Assembly: GCA_021613335.1 (NCBI GenBank)
Contig: JAJTWR010000419.1
Coordinates: 10,001 to 74,000, forward strand
Reading direction: 5' to 3'
Source: Whitmania pigra
Lineage: Eukaryota; Annelida; Clitellata; Hirudinida; Haemopidae
DNA length: 64,000 nt
How positions within the stretch are numbered: the stretch's first letter is position 1; the number at the start of each line of letters is the position of its first letter. Positions 1-45,460 of this stretch are shown one piece after another. Under the pieces are notes generated by a model. It was given only the letters and a program-made list of their open reading frames with translations. It had not been told where the DNA came from and did not search any database. The translations under genes were made by a program, and so were the position numbers.

Positions 1-434
1 TGTTATTACAATTATTAATTAGTATTTTTTTAAATTAATATTATTCTGTTTCTAACTTGGTTCGTTGTTGGAGTCAGACACCTTCCTCCTTTAGTGATCA
101 AAAGTACTGAAATTGCTCTCACAAACCGACTTTGCAATTGTAGCTTCAATTTGATCTCTTCTTAAGGTCCATCAGATAGCATTTACAAATAAATTATTTT
201 CAAAGCAATTAGAAGACCCTTATTATGTGATAGTAATGTCATAAATAATAGGTAATTATAACTATTAGCACAACAATGCAAAACTATTACAAGTCATGAA
301 TAAAATCTGAAGATGATAAAGTTATTATGACTTAATTGATGTATTTCAACATGAACTATAATTAATCAAGAATTATTATCAATATCGATTATTGTTGCTA
401 TATTTGTATTAATCTAATGCTTTTATTTCCCCAG
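1..434. other. AT-rich sequence, probably intron of an upstream gene
   Basis: I see no coding exon here. Because a good 3' splice site (a pyrimidine-rich tract ending in CCAG) sits at its right edge and opens a coding-like exon, the stretch is most simply read as the tail of an intron belonging to a + strand gene that begins outside the window. This is inference. Confidence 0.35.
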
Positions 435-536
435 CCAAGCAATCCCAAGCTGTCGACAGTCGAACCACGTACGCTAAAGGAAGTCATCAAAAAGATGCAA
501 CTAATGCACACTGGATCAAGGTCACTTTCTCTGTGA
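435..536 (+). CDS. Terminal coding exon of an unidentified upstream gene
   Basis: A pyrimidine-rich acceptor ending TTTCCCCAG precedes an open stretch of 33 codons that closes with TGA at 534-536. The peptide starts PSNPKLSTVEPRTLKEVIKK and ends in SRSLSL. It has the mixed charged and hydrophobic composition of real protein rather than of the low-complexity ORFs that litter this window. An AATAAA poly(A) signal follows 36 bases after the stop (572-577), as expected for a last exon. I do not recognise the family, and the rest of the gene lies off the left edge. An internal AG|GTCACT could also act as a donor, in which case this would be an internal exon; the nearby poly(A) signal argues for a terminal one. 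Confidence 0.5.
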   Translation, partial: PSNPKLSTVEPRTLKEVIKKMQLMHTGSRSLSL

Positions 537-571
537 TAATATCATCAGCATAGTTAATGACGTCCTGTGCA

Positions 572-577
572 AATAAA
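572..577 (+). terminator. Poly(A) signal AATAAA of the upstream gene
   Basis: A canonical AATAAA hexamer lies 36 bases after the TGA of the exon ending at 536. A second AATAAA occurs about 35 bases further on. Confidence 0.45.
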
Positions 578-1640
578 TGTCCGGTGTTTCGCACTCCTGT
601 TTCCGAAATAAATGTGACTTTCCAAGGACAAGTTTCGAACTGTAAACTATTGGGCTGTGACCAATTTTTTGGGCGTGGTGGCTAACTTCTATGAATCACC
701 AACTGCAATTAATATCACTGTGAATCACGCAGCTACCTCCGATCGATACCTTCTTCTCCATCTGTTTCCACGTAGCTCAAATCGAAAGGAGGAGAGAGCT
801 TAATTGATCGATTTATAAAAATTTGGACAATAAAAAAAATTCAAGGATAATAATTAATATTGCTTTAACAATATCGTAAATGTAAAGAACAGAAGACTAC
901 CTCGAAGGACTTAAAATTTTAAAACATTTTATGTTCGAAATGAAGTGCCTCGCAAAATAAATTCTAATGGGATTGTAATCCTAAATATTGATCAATATTG
1001 GCTTTAGGCATCTGGCAAAGGAAATGCGTGGCATATCGACATACCTCGTAGAATAATCTGTAAAATAAATAAATAAATTGCTGGGTCATTTAGAACTGAA
1101 TATTTCAAATATCTGATATTCCACATTGAAAGTGTTGAGTTGTTTTAAAACGATAAAAATAAAATTTGTGAGCTTTCAAAGTGCGCTGAAGAGCAGTTAA
1201 GTTAACTGCAAGAAATAATTTTATTCGTTGGGTAGAGATATCAGAAGCATTTTCATTTAATTAAAAAAAAACAAAAATATTAATTTATTAAAACAAACGT
1301 GAAGTTGAACAAAAATTATTCATATGCTCAACAGAAGTGAGAAATTATTCACAGCTAAGAAATACAATCGTGAATGAAATAAAAGTCTGCTGAGTTTTAT
1401 TTTATTTAAAACGTTTTTAAAAACAATAACAAATTATATTTTGAGAATAATATTACATTATTTTAAACAAATTTCAAAGTTACAATGCGAAGCACATCTA
1501 CAACCAAGTTTTTTTTACGACAAATTAAAATATTATTAATTTTAATTAATTTTAACGTAATTAGTTTATATAATAAAAAAAGCATAAAATTAAATAAAGT
1601 TGATGTATTTCCTTCTTACTATTCAGACTCATCTCCCCTA
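578..1640. other. Intergenic AT-rich spacer
   Basis: No coding exon, RNA gene or organised repeat could be supported on either strand. The right end leads into the RPS26 promoter. Confidence 0.5.
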
Positions 1641-1648
1641 AACAACAG

Positions 1649-1694
1649 CTTCTTCCTTTTTCTAGTTGCCTCGTTCGGCGTGTTACTGAAAATG
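1649..1694 (+). promoter_or_regulatory. Candidate 5' TOP leader and start codon of RPS26
   Basis: The leader begins CTTCTTCCTTTTTCT, a pyrimidine tract like the 5' terminal oligopyrimidine (TOP) motif of ribosomal-protein mRNAs. It runs to ATG at 1692-1694, which is directly followed by a GT donor (ATG|GTAGAT). In the RPS26 family exon 1 commonly ends at or just after the start codon, so this is the best candidate for the first exon. The exact cap site is inferred. Confidence 0.6.
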
Positions 1695-2478
1695 GTAGAT
1701 TGGCTTTTATGTTGTTATTCGAAACTAATTCAATGGAATTCTATAACATGATCGATTGTTTGTTAAATGCGGCACAATATTTTCATTATATCGCTTCTGG
1801 TTTACTGTCGGTTTGATTAAAATTCAGCCAGTTAAATCATGTATTCACTTCTCAGACCAAGAAACGAAGGAATAACGGACGCTCAAAGAAGGGACGTGGT
1901 CACGTTGACCCAGTCAGATGCACAAACTGTGCTAGGTGTGTTCCCAAGGACAAGGCCATCAAGAAGTTTGTCATCAGGAATATTGTCGAAGCTGCTGCCC
2001 TCAACGATTTGAGCGAGGCTTCAGTCTACCAACGTAAGTTGTTTACGTACAGCGGTGCGGTTGCAACATTCGTTATCAACCATAACAGGCTATTTACGAA
2101 AGATGATGCTGGCGTAATTTTAAACATGCATTAATATAGACCCAATATGAGCATCTAGCATAATTTGGTTTTGACCTGAATGTATGCATTATATTGTAAC
2201 TTTACAGAATATGCTCTGCCCAAGCTGTATGCCAAGCTTCACTACTGCATCAGCTGCGCCATCCACAGCAAGGTTGTCCGTAACAGGTCTACAGAGGCCA
2301 GGAAGGACAGGACTCCACCACCAAGGTTCAAGCCTGCCGTCACCAAGAGCAACAACTAAGGTAGGCTTGGACATTACAGCATTTGATTGTCTTGTCCTAA
2401 TTTGGTTCTAATTAATGGATTATGTTTTTGCAGGGTTATCTCTGAAAATGTTGGACTGAAAACGTTATTGAAAATAAA
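1692..2478 (+). CDS. RPS26: 40S ribosomal protein S26 (eS26)
   Basis: Small-subunit ribosomal protein at the mRNA exit channel of the 40S subunit. Coding exons: ATG at 1692-1694, then 1856-2033 and 2208-2359 with TAA at 2357-2359. A 3' UTR exon starts at 2434 and carries AATAAA at 2473-2478. Splice sites are clean (CTCAG|ACC, AAC|GTAAGT, TTTACAG|AAT, AAG|GTAGGC) and phases match. The 110-residue product begins [17 protein letters not shown] after Met. It keeps the zinc-binding pattern of eS26 ([16 protein letters not shown], with the second CxxC in [13 protein letters not shown]). It ends in a short basic tail, [16 protein letters not shown]. Animal eS26 is about 115 residues, so this is full length. 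The assignment is very secure; only the one-codon first exon is inferred. Confidence 0.95.
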
Positions 2479-4145
2479 TACTTTCAAGGAATGATTTTTG
2501 TCATGTTGAGTTATTTTCAAAGTGGATTTGTGGGTCTAGGGATTTTTGTGGCATGATAATAAACCTTGATTGGTTTATTTGGCTTGTGGCTTAACTGGTT
2601 ACACATTATGGAAAAATTACAGTTTCTGATACATTATCATATTTATTATATTTATTTATACATATCTAATTTATTATTTATTGGATATTGATTACAAATC
2701 TTTTTAAGCAGTATCTGCACCTTCAAATATTGAATTGAGTCGAACAAAGACATTTACGGTAGATCTGAATACAGGTTGTGTTCTTGCATACGACAGTAAT
2801 GGCAACACTCTGGTGGTCGCCCCTGAATAAATGGTTAACAAAATGCACCTTGGACATTACATAAATAAACGAAAAAATGTGACTACATAATACAAGGGTT
2901 GATACCACTAATAGCAAGCAGCTAATACTGTGTTACCTTATTTTTTGTTATAACAACGTTGAACGAGTAAATCTAACAACAGAAGACATGTAATCCTTTT
3001 ATAACCTGCATGCCCAAGAGTTTATTGATTAACATTGAATTTTAAAACCCATTCTTGACTGCTACTTGCATGAATGCACTCAATGGCTTATTTATTTTTA
3101 GGTTGATGTTGCTGCAGTTGCTCAGTATACTGGGTTTTATAGAATGGCATTGATTACTAAAAATGAAAGCAAATGGTAAATTAGAGATGGAAGAAGGAAG
3201 TTTTCCAAGATATTGTATCGAGTAGTTACTAGTTAGAAGAGACTAATGCTTCGAGGCATGGACAGTATTTATTTTGATGTCATTGAAAAACCTTGTACCA
3301 CTAAATTATTCATACTAAACCCAATATCGTAGCAGAAAAACAACTTACAACTACGAAATTACTTAAACCTATAACGCACAATAATGAGACAAAAATACAA
3401 TAAAGAGGGAGACCTTAAACAATAGGAAGAAGATGCAGACACATTATCTCCTCTAAAGGTGGTGGAGAATCTCCAGTTCATATTGTAAGAGGCTTTGCAC
3501 ACCCATCTGAATTTTGGCTTCTAGCCAAAAAGGTCGTTTTCACAAGTTATGCTAGAGTTTGCCCCTCTTGGTAAAAGTGGAAATGACGTCCCTGGCTGAC
3601 ATTTCGTAAACACGTCAAAAAACACAAAAATAATTTGCTGGCCATGAAACTACCTTATATAGCCGAATGATTTTGTGAGAAAATAGCGACTCATCCTCAA
3701 AGTCAGTCTATTTGAATGAATGTCTTTTTTGGGTTGCAATGTTGCTTTGAAGTTGGAACTAATTTGAAATAGTCAAACATTTTGCTTCGTTTGAAAAAAT
3801 ATTTCTTGGCAATATGCTTAATTGTGGGGTAAAAACGTCCGAGCTGCATAAATTGTTTTAATGAGATAAACAAACAAAATAAACTCCGCTTAAAATGACT
3901 AAAAGTAAACGTCTCCAACATTCCTGGTTCTTTTTTTATAATATTAAAAAAATATTATGAATAATTAATATAAACATCATAACATCAGCCACAACAAATA
4001 GTCTCATTTTATAATTATATATTAGGACACATTTACTTTTAACCATTTTTAACTTTAATGTTTGCTATTCGTCTCATTAAAACTGTGTATCCAGCTCAGG
4101 TTTTACCGGTTAATTTTCTAAATACAGTGTTTTAAATACACAATC
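2479..4145. other. Intergenic spacer between RPS26 and SKI3
   Basis: Only short ORFs lacking splice context or recognisable motifs are present. The right end, about 4,080-4,145, must contain the SKI3 leader; no TATA box is obvious. Confidence 0.5.
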
Positions 4146-17973
<13,828 letters not shown>

Positions 17974-17978
<5 letters not shown>

Positions 17979-18032
17979 AATTATTGATTTCATCAAAAAT
18001 GAACTTGTCATTATAACCTCTTGTCTAATAAA
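17974..18032 (+). terminator. Poly(A) signals of SKI3
   Basis: AATAAA at 17974-17979 overlaps the TAA stop codon, and an (AATA)n run with several AATAAA hexamers begins at 18027. The second cluster is the likelier one in use. Confidence 0.5.
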
Positions 18033-18387
18033 TAAATAAATAAATAAACTACCACCTATCATAAACTATTATTTGCCAGAAATTGTGAATTATTGTTAAT
18101 ATTGTCATTAATATCATTTTTATTGTCATTATCATTATTATTATGATTATTATAATAATAATAATTATTATTATTATTACATTTATTCATTATCAGGTTG
18201 TAGACACAAATTGGAATGCACAGTATTTTGGATTAATTGGTCTTTGTTGTCTTTGTTTCAATGGAGATCCTATCACAAACATAAAATTATGAAAGTTTGA
18301 AAATAAATTCAGAATAGAGAACAGAGTTGTTTATTTGGAAACTTAAAATATCAAATGCAATAATCGTATCACCAGGAACTATCGCTT

Positions 18388-18657
18388 TCATTTAGTAAAA
18401 TAATCCAAGCACTTTCGAAATTGCAAAAATGCGATCTTGATTATGGAAAAATTACTTTCTCTTCTCTGTCGCCTGCGAACAATTTCATTCGAAGCTGGCT
18501 TTTGTACCTGATCCATTTTCTGAGCAGCGACCTTTTTGCACTTCAAATCCTGGATGTCCTCCTTTTTAAGTAACCTCTCCAAAACGCTGTCATCGACATT
18601 TTTATGAAATGAGCTGAATTTGTTTTTCACTTCAACTTTGATCTCTAAATGTGCCAT
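18388..18657 (-). CDS. Possible small protein, 89 residues, unidentified
   Basis: A single open frame from ATG (MAHLEIKVEVKNKFSSFHKN) to a stop, encoding a highly charged, Lys-rich peptide with a predicted helical middle (SVLERLLKKEDIQDLKCKK). Its composition is unlike the low-complexity ORFs around it. A - strand AATAAA lies about 55 bases beyond the stop, reading CAAATAAACAAC on that strand. It is tail-to-tail with SKI3. No upstream exon is evident and I recognise no family, so it may be a small gene, the last exon of a larger one, or chance. Confidence 0.35.
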   Translation of the reverse strand: MAHLEIKVEVKNKFSSFHKNVDDSVLERLLKKEDIQDLKCKKVAAQKMDQVQKPASNEIVRRRQRRESNFSIIKIAFLQFRKCLDYFTK

Positions 18658-18659
18658 TT

Positions 18660-19777
18660 TGTTAGGTTGGTACTGCTAGTAATTTGATTAATGGTATTAG
18701 GAAAGTGTTTATTAATATTAAAATGTGGTCTTGATTGATAAGTTTTCAGAAAATAATGTCCATTTTCTTCCAAAAGATCCTGAAAATGAAAGTTAATAAA
18801 AATTTATTTAAATTAAATTTTTACAATTCCATCAAAACTTTATAGTAAATATTTTTTTATAACTTCAATAATACATTTACTATAAGAAATTAATGAACAG
18901 CATACTATTTGTTGATTATATGCTACTCTAACAAAAATTCAAGTTGAAACGCTATATTCATTTTCTGTTGGAATTTTAAATATAAGACGAATCACTTCCA
19001 AATTAAATATATTTTAGGATTAATCAACAAAAAAAATTAAGAACAATTGGCATTGGGACTTTGATGGAATGCCTTATTTAATGGATTTAAAAAAGTAATG
19101 AATTTTTGATTATTTCGATCATTATAAACATTTTAAACAGCCATTTATTTACTTGGAGACGTGTGGATGGAATGAGGCGAGGTTCTAAGAACAAAAATTG
19201 GATGTTGGCGCAAAGGTAGAAGAGACTAAAACGTGGACGAACAGAGTTAATAAGCGAAGAATTGGAGTTGCACGATATGAAATAGCTTGGCTTTTTTTCT
19301 TTCAACATGCAACAATCCAATATGCTAACCAAACTTTCCCCGTGTATATACCATCGGATCAGTGCAGCGATTCAGAGATGGAATGTTCCGGTAGGAATCT
19401 CCAATCGGATAAATGCTGGTGTTTCGCCATCTTCGCTGACGAATATTGCAGCAACATCAAGCACAGACGTTGAGGCGCTATATTGTCTTAAGACTTATTT
19501 TTTAATGAATTATAAAATTTTTTTTTTATCTTTAATTAGTTTATTAAAATATTTGGAGTCTTTTTTTGTAGTCGATATTCTCGACTAGGCGGGATGGTTT
19601 ATTATTTCTAAATTAAAGCTGATGATATCAAGTAGCATATAAAGTACATATATACATAGTATTTATTAATAGCGCAATTAATATTGAAGATATATTCATT
19701 AGACAATCACACAACATAGGAGCCACATTAAACAATCAGTCTTGAACAAAACAACTTATAACCCCAAACAGTGAAAG
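18660..19777. other. Intergenic AT-rich region before the HECT gene
   Basis: ORFs of 80-93 codons occur on both strands around 19,090-19,590 but show no motif, no splice sites and no relation to neighbours. I see nothing else. Confidence 0.5.
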
Positions 19778-22633
19778 ATGCCCTCAAGATTAAGGCAACA
19801 TTTTAATAATTTGATGCAAAGTTTTCTGGAGAAATTGGATACTTGCCATGATGTCTCTACTTTGGAATGTCTTGTAGATTCGGTAGAAGTGGAAACATTG
19901 ATGGCTGTGTTAGAATCTGTCAAAAGTGACTTGATGAATGACGCTAAACAACTGATTTCTAATAATTTACTCACTTTAATACTTTCTAGTCTCAAGTGGG
20001 AAAAGTTGGTGATTAAGCCTCAGTTATTACTGAAAATAAGGGACCTGATATCCGTCATCCATGATCGCAAAGCTCTGATAATAAAGGGAATCGGACGCGT
20101 TATAGCCAAAATTATGGAAAAAGAGGTTGAAAATCAAAAATACATTATCGCCAGGACTGAAACCAATAAATGCGTAAGGACTTGCCATGTCATTGCTCTG
20201 TTCCTTCCACCCACTAATGACAGATGTTGGTATAAGGACATTACCAAGATTTCCAGAAAAATTTTATCGGAAGGCTCGGTTGATGTTAATGATACTAAAT
20301 TGCTAATAGAGACCTTTCCAACCCTGTTCAACATTTGCCAGTTGCCCGAGTGCCCGATTGAAAATCAAGTTCTTCTATTAAAGATGATATGCTCTGCGGT
20401 TGATGAGAAATGCCTAGAATCTTTCGCAGCAATAGATTATTTTCTGAGCTTTGTAAGAAAATTGATGACTAGTATCCCAATAGTCGATGAAAAAATTTTA
20501 ATAGGTTTCGCAATCCTCATCGACATGACAAAATACATCCGGATTTACGAAAAGTTGAACTTTATTCAGCTGCTGAAATCAATGCGCCAAACTGTCAGTG
20601 TGTTAACGTCTGAAAAACGATTCGAATGGATATGGTTTGCTTATTCTGAAATGATTCCACATTGGCTGAACGAAGAAACGATATCAAAGTACCAAGACAA
20701 TAAATACCTATCGACTCAAATTGAGGAAATTGACTTGATAGTGAGAGGCATACTATTGGATACTAAAGGAGCTTTGGAAGACAATTACTGTCGCCTCAAA
20801 TGTAAATTAAAGAATATTTTAAATATGCCCGATATCTCAAGTCACAAGGGTAAACTGAGTGCAAGTTCAGAAGGGATTGAAAAGTTCAGGGCTTTAGTTA
20901 TTTTTGTCGTCAACACTGTAGATGCAATCCTCGTTAATAATGACAACATCACTATTCGTGGAGATCTTTTTTTCTTGTTTTACTTCCTACACGTCCCCAA
21001 AAGCCCTATGAACATCAGGCTGGGTCTGAACAAATCTTCATCGTTCGACAGAGTACTTGGACCGCCAAAGTCAAAAGAGAAGCTGTTTTCTAATCCCCTG
21101 CTCCGAGCTCTGAGACTGCTGTCAATCTTTTACGAAGTTAATGAAAACTGGGCAATCTTGTTTGGATATCTGTCTACAGATAGACTTATCGATAGAAGTT
21201 GTTACATCAGCAATGTTTTAGAAGAGGCCATGAACAACATAAGAAACAAAAAACTGTGTAAACATTACTTTATTCCATTTTGTATTATCGATATTGCAAC
21301 AACTTATCCTTTCCTACTGTCTCTAGAAAATCGAGCGTTTTTATGTACAACGTATGTCAGGGAGAAGATGAACAATTTAGACTGGAAGAAATTTAATACT
21401 CACAAAATTAAAAAATTCATTATAGAGAGAAGACGTACTCTCAACTGGGCCGTCAATAATTTAGACGAACTAGGCTGGAAATTCTTTAAGACTTGGAGGT
21501 TTATTTTTTCTGAGGAAAATGGCTCCGGAATCGGTCCGACTAAAGAGTTCTATTCGGAATTCTCAAAAGATTGCCAGAATTATGAATACGACCTGTGGCA
21601 TGGAGAGCCGTGCAAAAGTCAAAAAGATGGCGACGGTATTTTGTATGTTAATTCACCGCTTGGATTGTTCCCATCGCCGAAACCATCGCGTAACCCGAGG
21701 GCAAAGGGCTGCCTATCTGCCATAGGAATGGTAATGGCAAAATCTGTTGTGGACGGCCATAGGATGGATATCAAATTCAGTAATGCTTTCTACAAAGGTT
21801 TGTTCTATAAACGTTTCGGGAATTCTCATGATCATCAGATACTCTCGCTCGTCGATGTCAAGTTCGTGATGCCGTCCATCTATAAATTTGTCGAAAGTCT
21901 CGTGGATGCCTTGAGAGAAAAATGGAGCATCGAGAGCAATGAAACACTTTCGGTTGAAGAGAAAGTGCAGGCCATGTCCAAAATAGAGTGCGATGGTAGT
22001 TCTTTTGAAGATCTCTGCGTGAATTTCACGCTTCCAGGTTATCCAGACGTCGAGATGGAAGAGGGTGGAAGCGAAGTATTATTAAGCATTGACAACCTGG
22101 AAAAGTATCTAAAGTTGCTCACCTGGTGGGTGTTGTACAAGAACCCCCAGAACAGTATAAAAAAAGTTAATAAGGGATTTTATTATTGTATGGGTCATTC
22201 TTACTCTTACCTCCCTTTTTTTATGGAATATTTATATCCTCACGAATACGATCAAATATTTTGCGGTCTGAATAAAGAGCAATGGACCGTGGAATATCTG
22301 AAAAATAACTCCGTCCTTGATGAAATCGACCCAGACGCACCTGAAGTTCAGTACCTATTCGAAGTTCTCTCATCGCTATCTGCGAGCGATCAAAGAAGTT
22401 TTCTGCAATTCGCCACAAGCACACCAAGATTGCCAGTTGGGGGTTTGGCTGCTCTGGAACCAAAACTCACCATAGCGCGTAAATGGGTCGATGAAAACCC
22501 TGACGATTATCTTCCAACAGCTTCAACTTGCTTCAACACTTTATTCATTACAGAGTACAGCACTAAAAAAGCTCTTGAAGAAAAATTGCTTTTGGCGATT
22601 ACAGAGGGTGCAAACTCATTCCAGTTTGTTTAA
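19778..22633 (+). CDS. Intronless TRIP12-like HECT E3 ubiquitin ligase
   Basis: Accepts ubiquitin from an E2 on a catalytic cysteine and passes it to substrate lysines. The 951-codon frame has no intron, unlike every other long gene here. The C-terminal HECT domain spans roughly residues 560-951. Its N-lobe carries NGSGIGPTKEFYSEFSK and the GLFPSPKPSRNP segment. TRIP12-type signatures are FTLPGYPDVEMEEGG, RSFLQFATSTPRLPVGGLAA and ENPDDYLPTASTCFNTL. The catalytic Cys is residue 918 (TGC at 22,529-22,531). The protein ends in SFQFV, comparable to the family's hydrophobic C-terminus. The N-terminal 550 residues are helical in character but hold no repeat or domain I recognise. TRIP12 proper is about 2,000 residues, so this is much shorter. 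The intronless state suggests a retrocopy that kept, or regained, an open frame. An ancient intron-poor paralogue is the alternative. Confidence 0.9.
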   Translation: MPSRLRQHFNNLMQSFLEKLDTCHDVSTLECLVDSVEVETLMAVLESVKSDLMNDAKQLISNNLLTLILSSLKWEKLVIKPQLLLKIRDLISVIHDRKALIIKGIGRVIAKIMEKEVENQKYIIARTETNKCVRTCHVIALFLPPTNDRCWYKDITKISRKILSEGSVDVNDTKLLIETFPTLFNICQLPECPIENQVLLLKMICSAVDEKCLESFAAIDYFLSFVRKLMTSIPIVDEKILIGFAILIDMTKYIRIYEKLNFIQLLKSMRQTVSVLTSEKRFEWIWFAYSEMIPHWLNEETISKYQDNKYLSTQIEEIDLIVRGILLDTKGALEDNYCRLKCKLKNILNMPDISSHKGKLSASSEGIEKFRALVIFVVNTVDAILVNNDNITIRGDLFFLFYFLHVPKSPMNIRLGLNKSSSFDRVLGPPKSKEKLFSNPLLRALRLLSIFYEVNENWAILFGYLSTDRLIDRSCYISNVLEEAMNNIRNKKLCKHYFIPFCIIDIATTYPFLLSLENRAFLCTTYVREKMNNLDWKKFNTHKIKKFIIERRRTLNWAVNNLDELGWKFFKTWRFIFSEENGSGIGPTKEFYSEFSKDCQNYEYDLWHGEPCKSQKDGDGILYVNSPLGLFPSPKPSRNPRAKGCLSAIGMVMAKSVVDGHRMDIKFSNAFYKGLFYKRFGNSHDHQILSLVDVKFVMPSIYKFVESLVDALREKWSIESNETLSVEEKVQAMSKIECDGSSFEDLCVNFTLPGYPDVEMEEGGSEVLLSIDNLEKYLKLLTWWVLYKNPQNSIKKVNKGFYYCMGHSYSYLPFFMEYLYPHEYDQIFCGLNKEQWTVEYLKNNSVLDEIDPDAPEVQYLFEVLSSLSASDQRSFLQFATSTPRLPVGGLAALEPKLTIARKWVDENPDDYLPTASTCFNTLFITEYSTKKALEEKLLLAITEGANSFQFV

Positions 22634-23818
22634 AAAACCTGATCTTTTTAATTTTTAGGTATGAACTTAATGTATGATTTAATTATTGCGTTCAGTTAAA
22701 ATGTAACTCTATTTCATTGATGACAATATTTGTTTTTTATTCGTCAGACGCTTTCACCAATTATGATGACTTAAGTAATTGTTTTAAAATGCAAGTTATC
22801 ATAAAGTAACATTGTGACTATTACCCGTTAGTTAATATATTGTTACCCGTTAGTTAATATAATATTACCCGTTAGTTAATATAATATTACCCGTTAGTTA
22901 ATATAATATCAATAATTTATAGCCATTGATTGTTTGCTGCATAAATTGAATGCTATTTATTTGTAATAATGTACTATTTAATTATAATAGCTTTAATATG
23001 ACATTTTTTCAGTAGATTAAGGAGGCTCTTTGACAAGCCACTCCTACTTGTAAGTCAATATCCTAATTTCGATAGTCGTATTTTAAATATTTCTTTTCGA
23101 GCTTATTCCAAAAATTAATTACTCTGGCGCCGAAGTAATTAATCTTTATTGTGCCCGTTATCTTCCTGTAAAGCTTACATACATGACAAATTGAAAAAGG
23201 AAAAATTATTTTAATTATTATTTTATTCTTAAGCGCATTTAATTAAAAGTAATTAAATCCTGAAGCCATCAGTAAAATTACATTCATTATCTTATGTACA
23301 AAAATGACACTGTGTGAATCAAGTTGATTGGATGACAACAGCGAAGCAGACGATCTGAGAAGGTTAGATAGAAATATGGCGGCCAGGCGAATGTCAAGAA
23401 ATAATTAACACAGAAACGATCGACATTTGAATGCCATTGACGCTTATTGTCAATATAATAAATATAACGGCGCGAATAAATAAGACATGCTTCAGGATGT
23501 TGCATACAAATAAATGCTTTCTTGCGATCATGCGCTTTCTCGAATCTTCGGCATCTGACGACAACATGAGCGAACAACATAATGAAGCGAAGTCACTGAC
23601 GAAAACATTTGATTTCAAATTTACTCCGATGACTCGTCAAGTCTACATGTCAACAGCGATGAGCAGCATTGTCTTAAGCACCATGGAAAAATGCGTGCAG
23701 ATTTTAGTTAGCGACAGAAGATGTTACTTAATAAGCACGATGACAATTGCAATAAGACGACGGCATTAATAATATCCTTAGATGACGTTTAATTCCCTTG
23801 GTATCCCTGGGAAGGAGA
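22634..23818. other. Intergenic region between HECT gene and PI4KA 3' end
   Basis: Apart from the 24-bp tandem repeat at 22,826-22,912 I see nothing. ORFs of up to 112 codons around 23,290-23,770 lack motifs. Confidence 0.5.
22826..22912. repeat. 24-bp tandem repeat, about four copies
   Basis: The unit ACCCGTTAGTTAATATAATA with a short TATT linker repeats about four times, 190 bases beyond the HECT stop codon. Confidence 0.9.
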
Positions 23819-44500
<20,682 letters not shown>

Positions 44501-45230
44501 TGTTTGTTGTTCCAGTCTGTTGAAAATTAAACGAAGCGAAATGAAGATCGGGACACCAGCTGCCTCTGGCCAGGTTTGGTTATCGGACTTTAAAAACTCA
44601 AATATTATAATTATGTTTATAAACCACGGCCGACCTAACCGCCTACCTGGTGTACATTTTGACTGATAATTTAAGTATTTAAAAAAAAACTAATACAACA
44701 AAAATGTTAACTAGAAAGGCTAAAATTACAAGTAAAATTTTAAAGCCAAAGTAAGCATTCTTTTTTCCGTGCAAATTTTTCCAGAGTAAAACTGATTCAT
44801 TATTTTTGATAATCTTGCTTAGCATACATTTAAAAAGATACGATTAGGTAGTTCTATTTTACTTATCGCTTTCAATCTAATCTTATGCAACCAACGAACC
44901 CATTCGACTTTCATGGTCAGAAACAACCCTAACCCTAACCCTGAGGGGGGCAAGGGGAAGCTTTCCCTCCCACTTGGAATAAGCTGAAATAAGTTGGAAA
45001 AATTAGGATTCAAAATTCAAACGCATATTATAATAATTCCTATAAGGTTTAGGATTTCAAATCACAAAAAATATTTAAAATGAAACAATGTTCCCAAACT
45101 CCCATCTCTCTATTTATTAAATTAAATTCTAGAACGACCTTAAGATCTGAATCTTTGAACATCTGTGAACATTTCCTTAGAAGCCATTGCGGAAGTACTT
45201 TATGAAATTTCGTATCAAAAGCAATCTGAC
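44501..45230. other. PI4KA upstream region
   Basis: This contains the presumed PI4KA promoter; no TATA box stands out. It also holds three telomere-like AACCCT units at 44,925-44,942. No exon was supported. Confidence 0.45.
44925..44942. repeat. Three telomere-type AACCCT units
   Basis: AACCCTAACCCTAACCCT is the complement of the animal telomere repeat TTAGGG. It is only three units long and is followed by a G-rich segment. Confidence 0.6.
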
Positions 45231-45239
45231 TCAACAAAT

Positions 45240-45460
45240 TTAATGCTATGGGCTTATACAAAAGTATTATGAGTTTTGACTTTATTATGTCTGTTATGTT
45301 TATGAAGAATATACTGTACAAAGTAAAAGTTTTAACTGAATCTTTGGAAGAAATTGACCTGAGTGTTATTGATGCAGTAGAAAACATAAAAGCCTACTTA
45401 GCGACCTTGGAATTCCTCAACATTGAAACCGAGATGACACAATTAATTGCGATTCAATGA
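45240..45460 (+). pseudogene. hAT-like transposase fragment
   Basis: A 70-codon frame (MGLYKSIMSFDFIMSVMFMK, then ILYKVKVLTESLEEIDLSVI) resembles the middle part of DUF4371/ZMYM-type hAT transposases, which have an F-I--L-F--D-L--I---S--LQ pattern followed by helices. Flanking frames are broken, so this is a remnant. Recognition is by pattern only. Confidence 0.45.

Noticed and set aside
19198..19588. Overlapping + strand ORFs before the HECT gene
   Set aside because: No recognised motif, no splice sites, and two competing frames; treated as chance.
23431..23769. 112-codon ORF between the HECT gene and PI4KA
   Set aside because: No motif and no poly(A) or splice support; overlapping - strand ORFs of similar length suggest chance openness.
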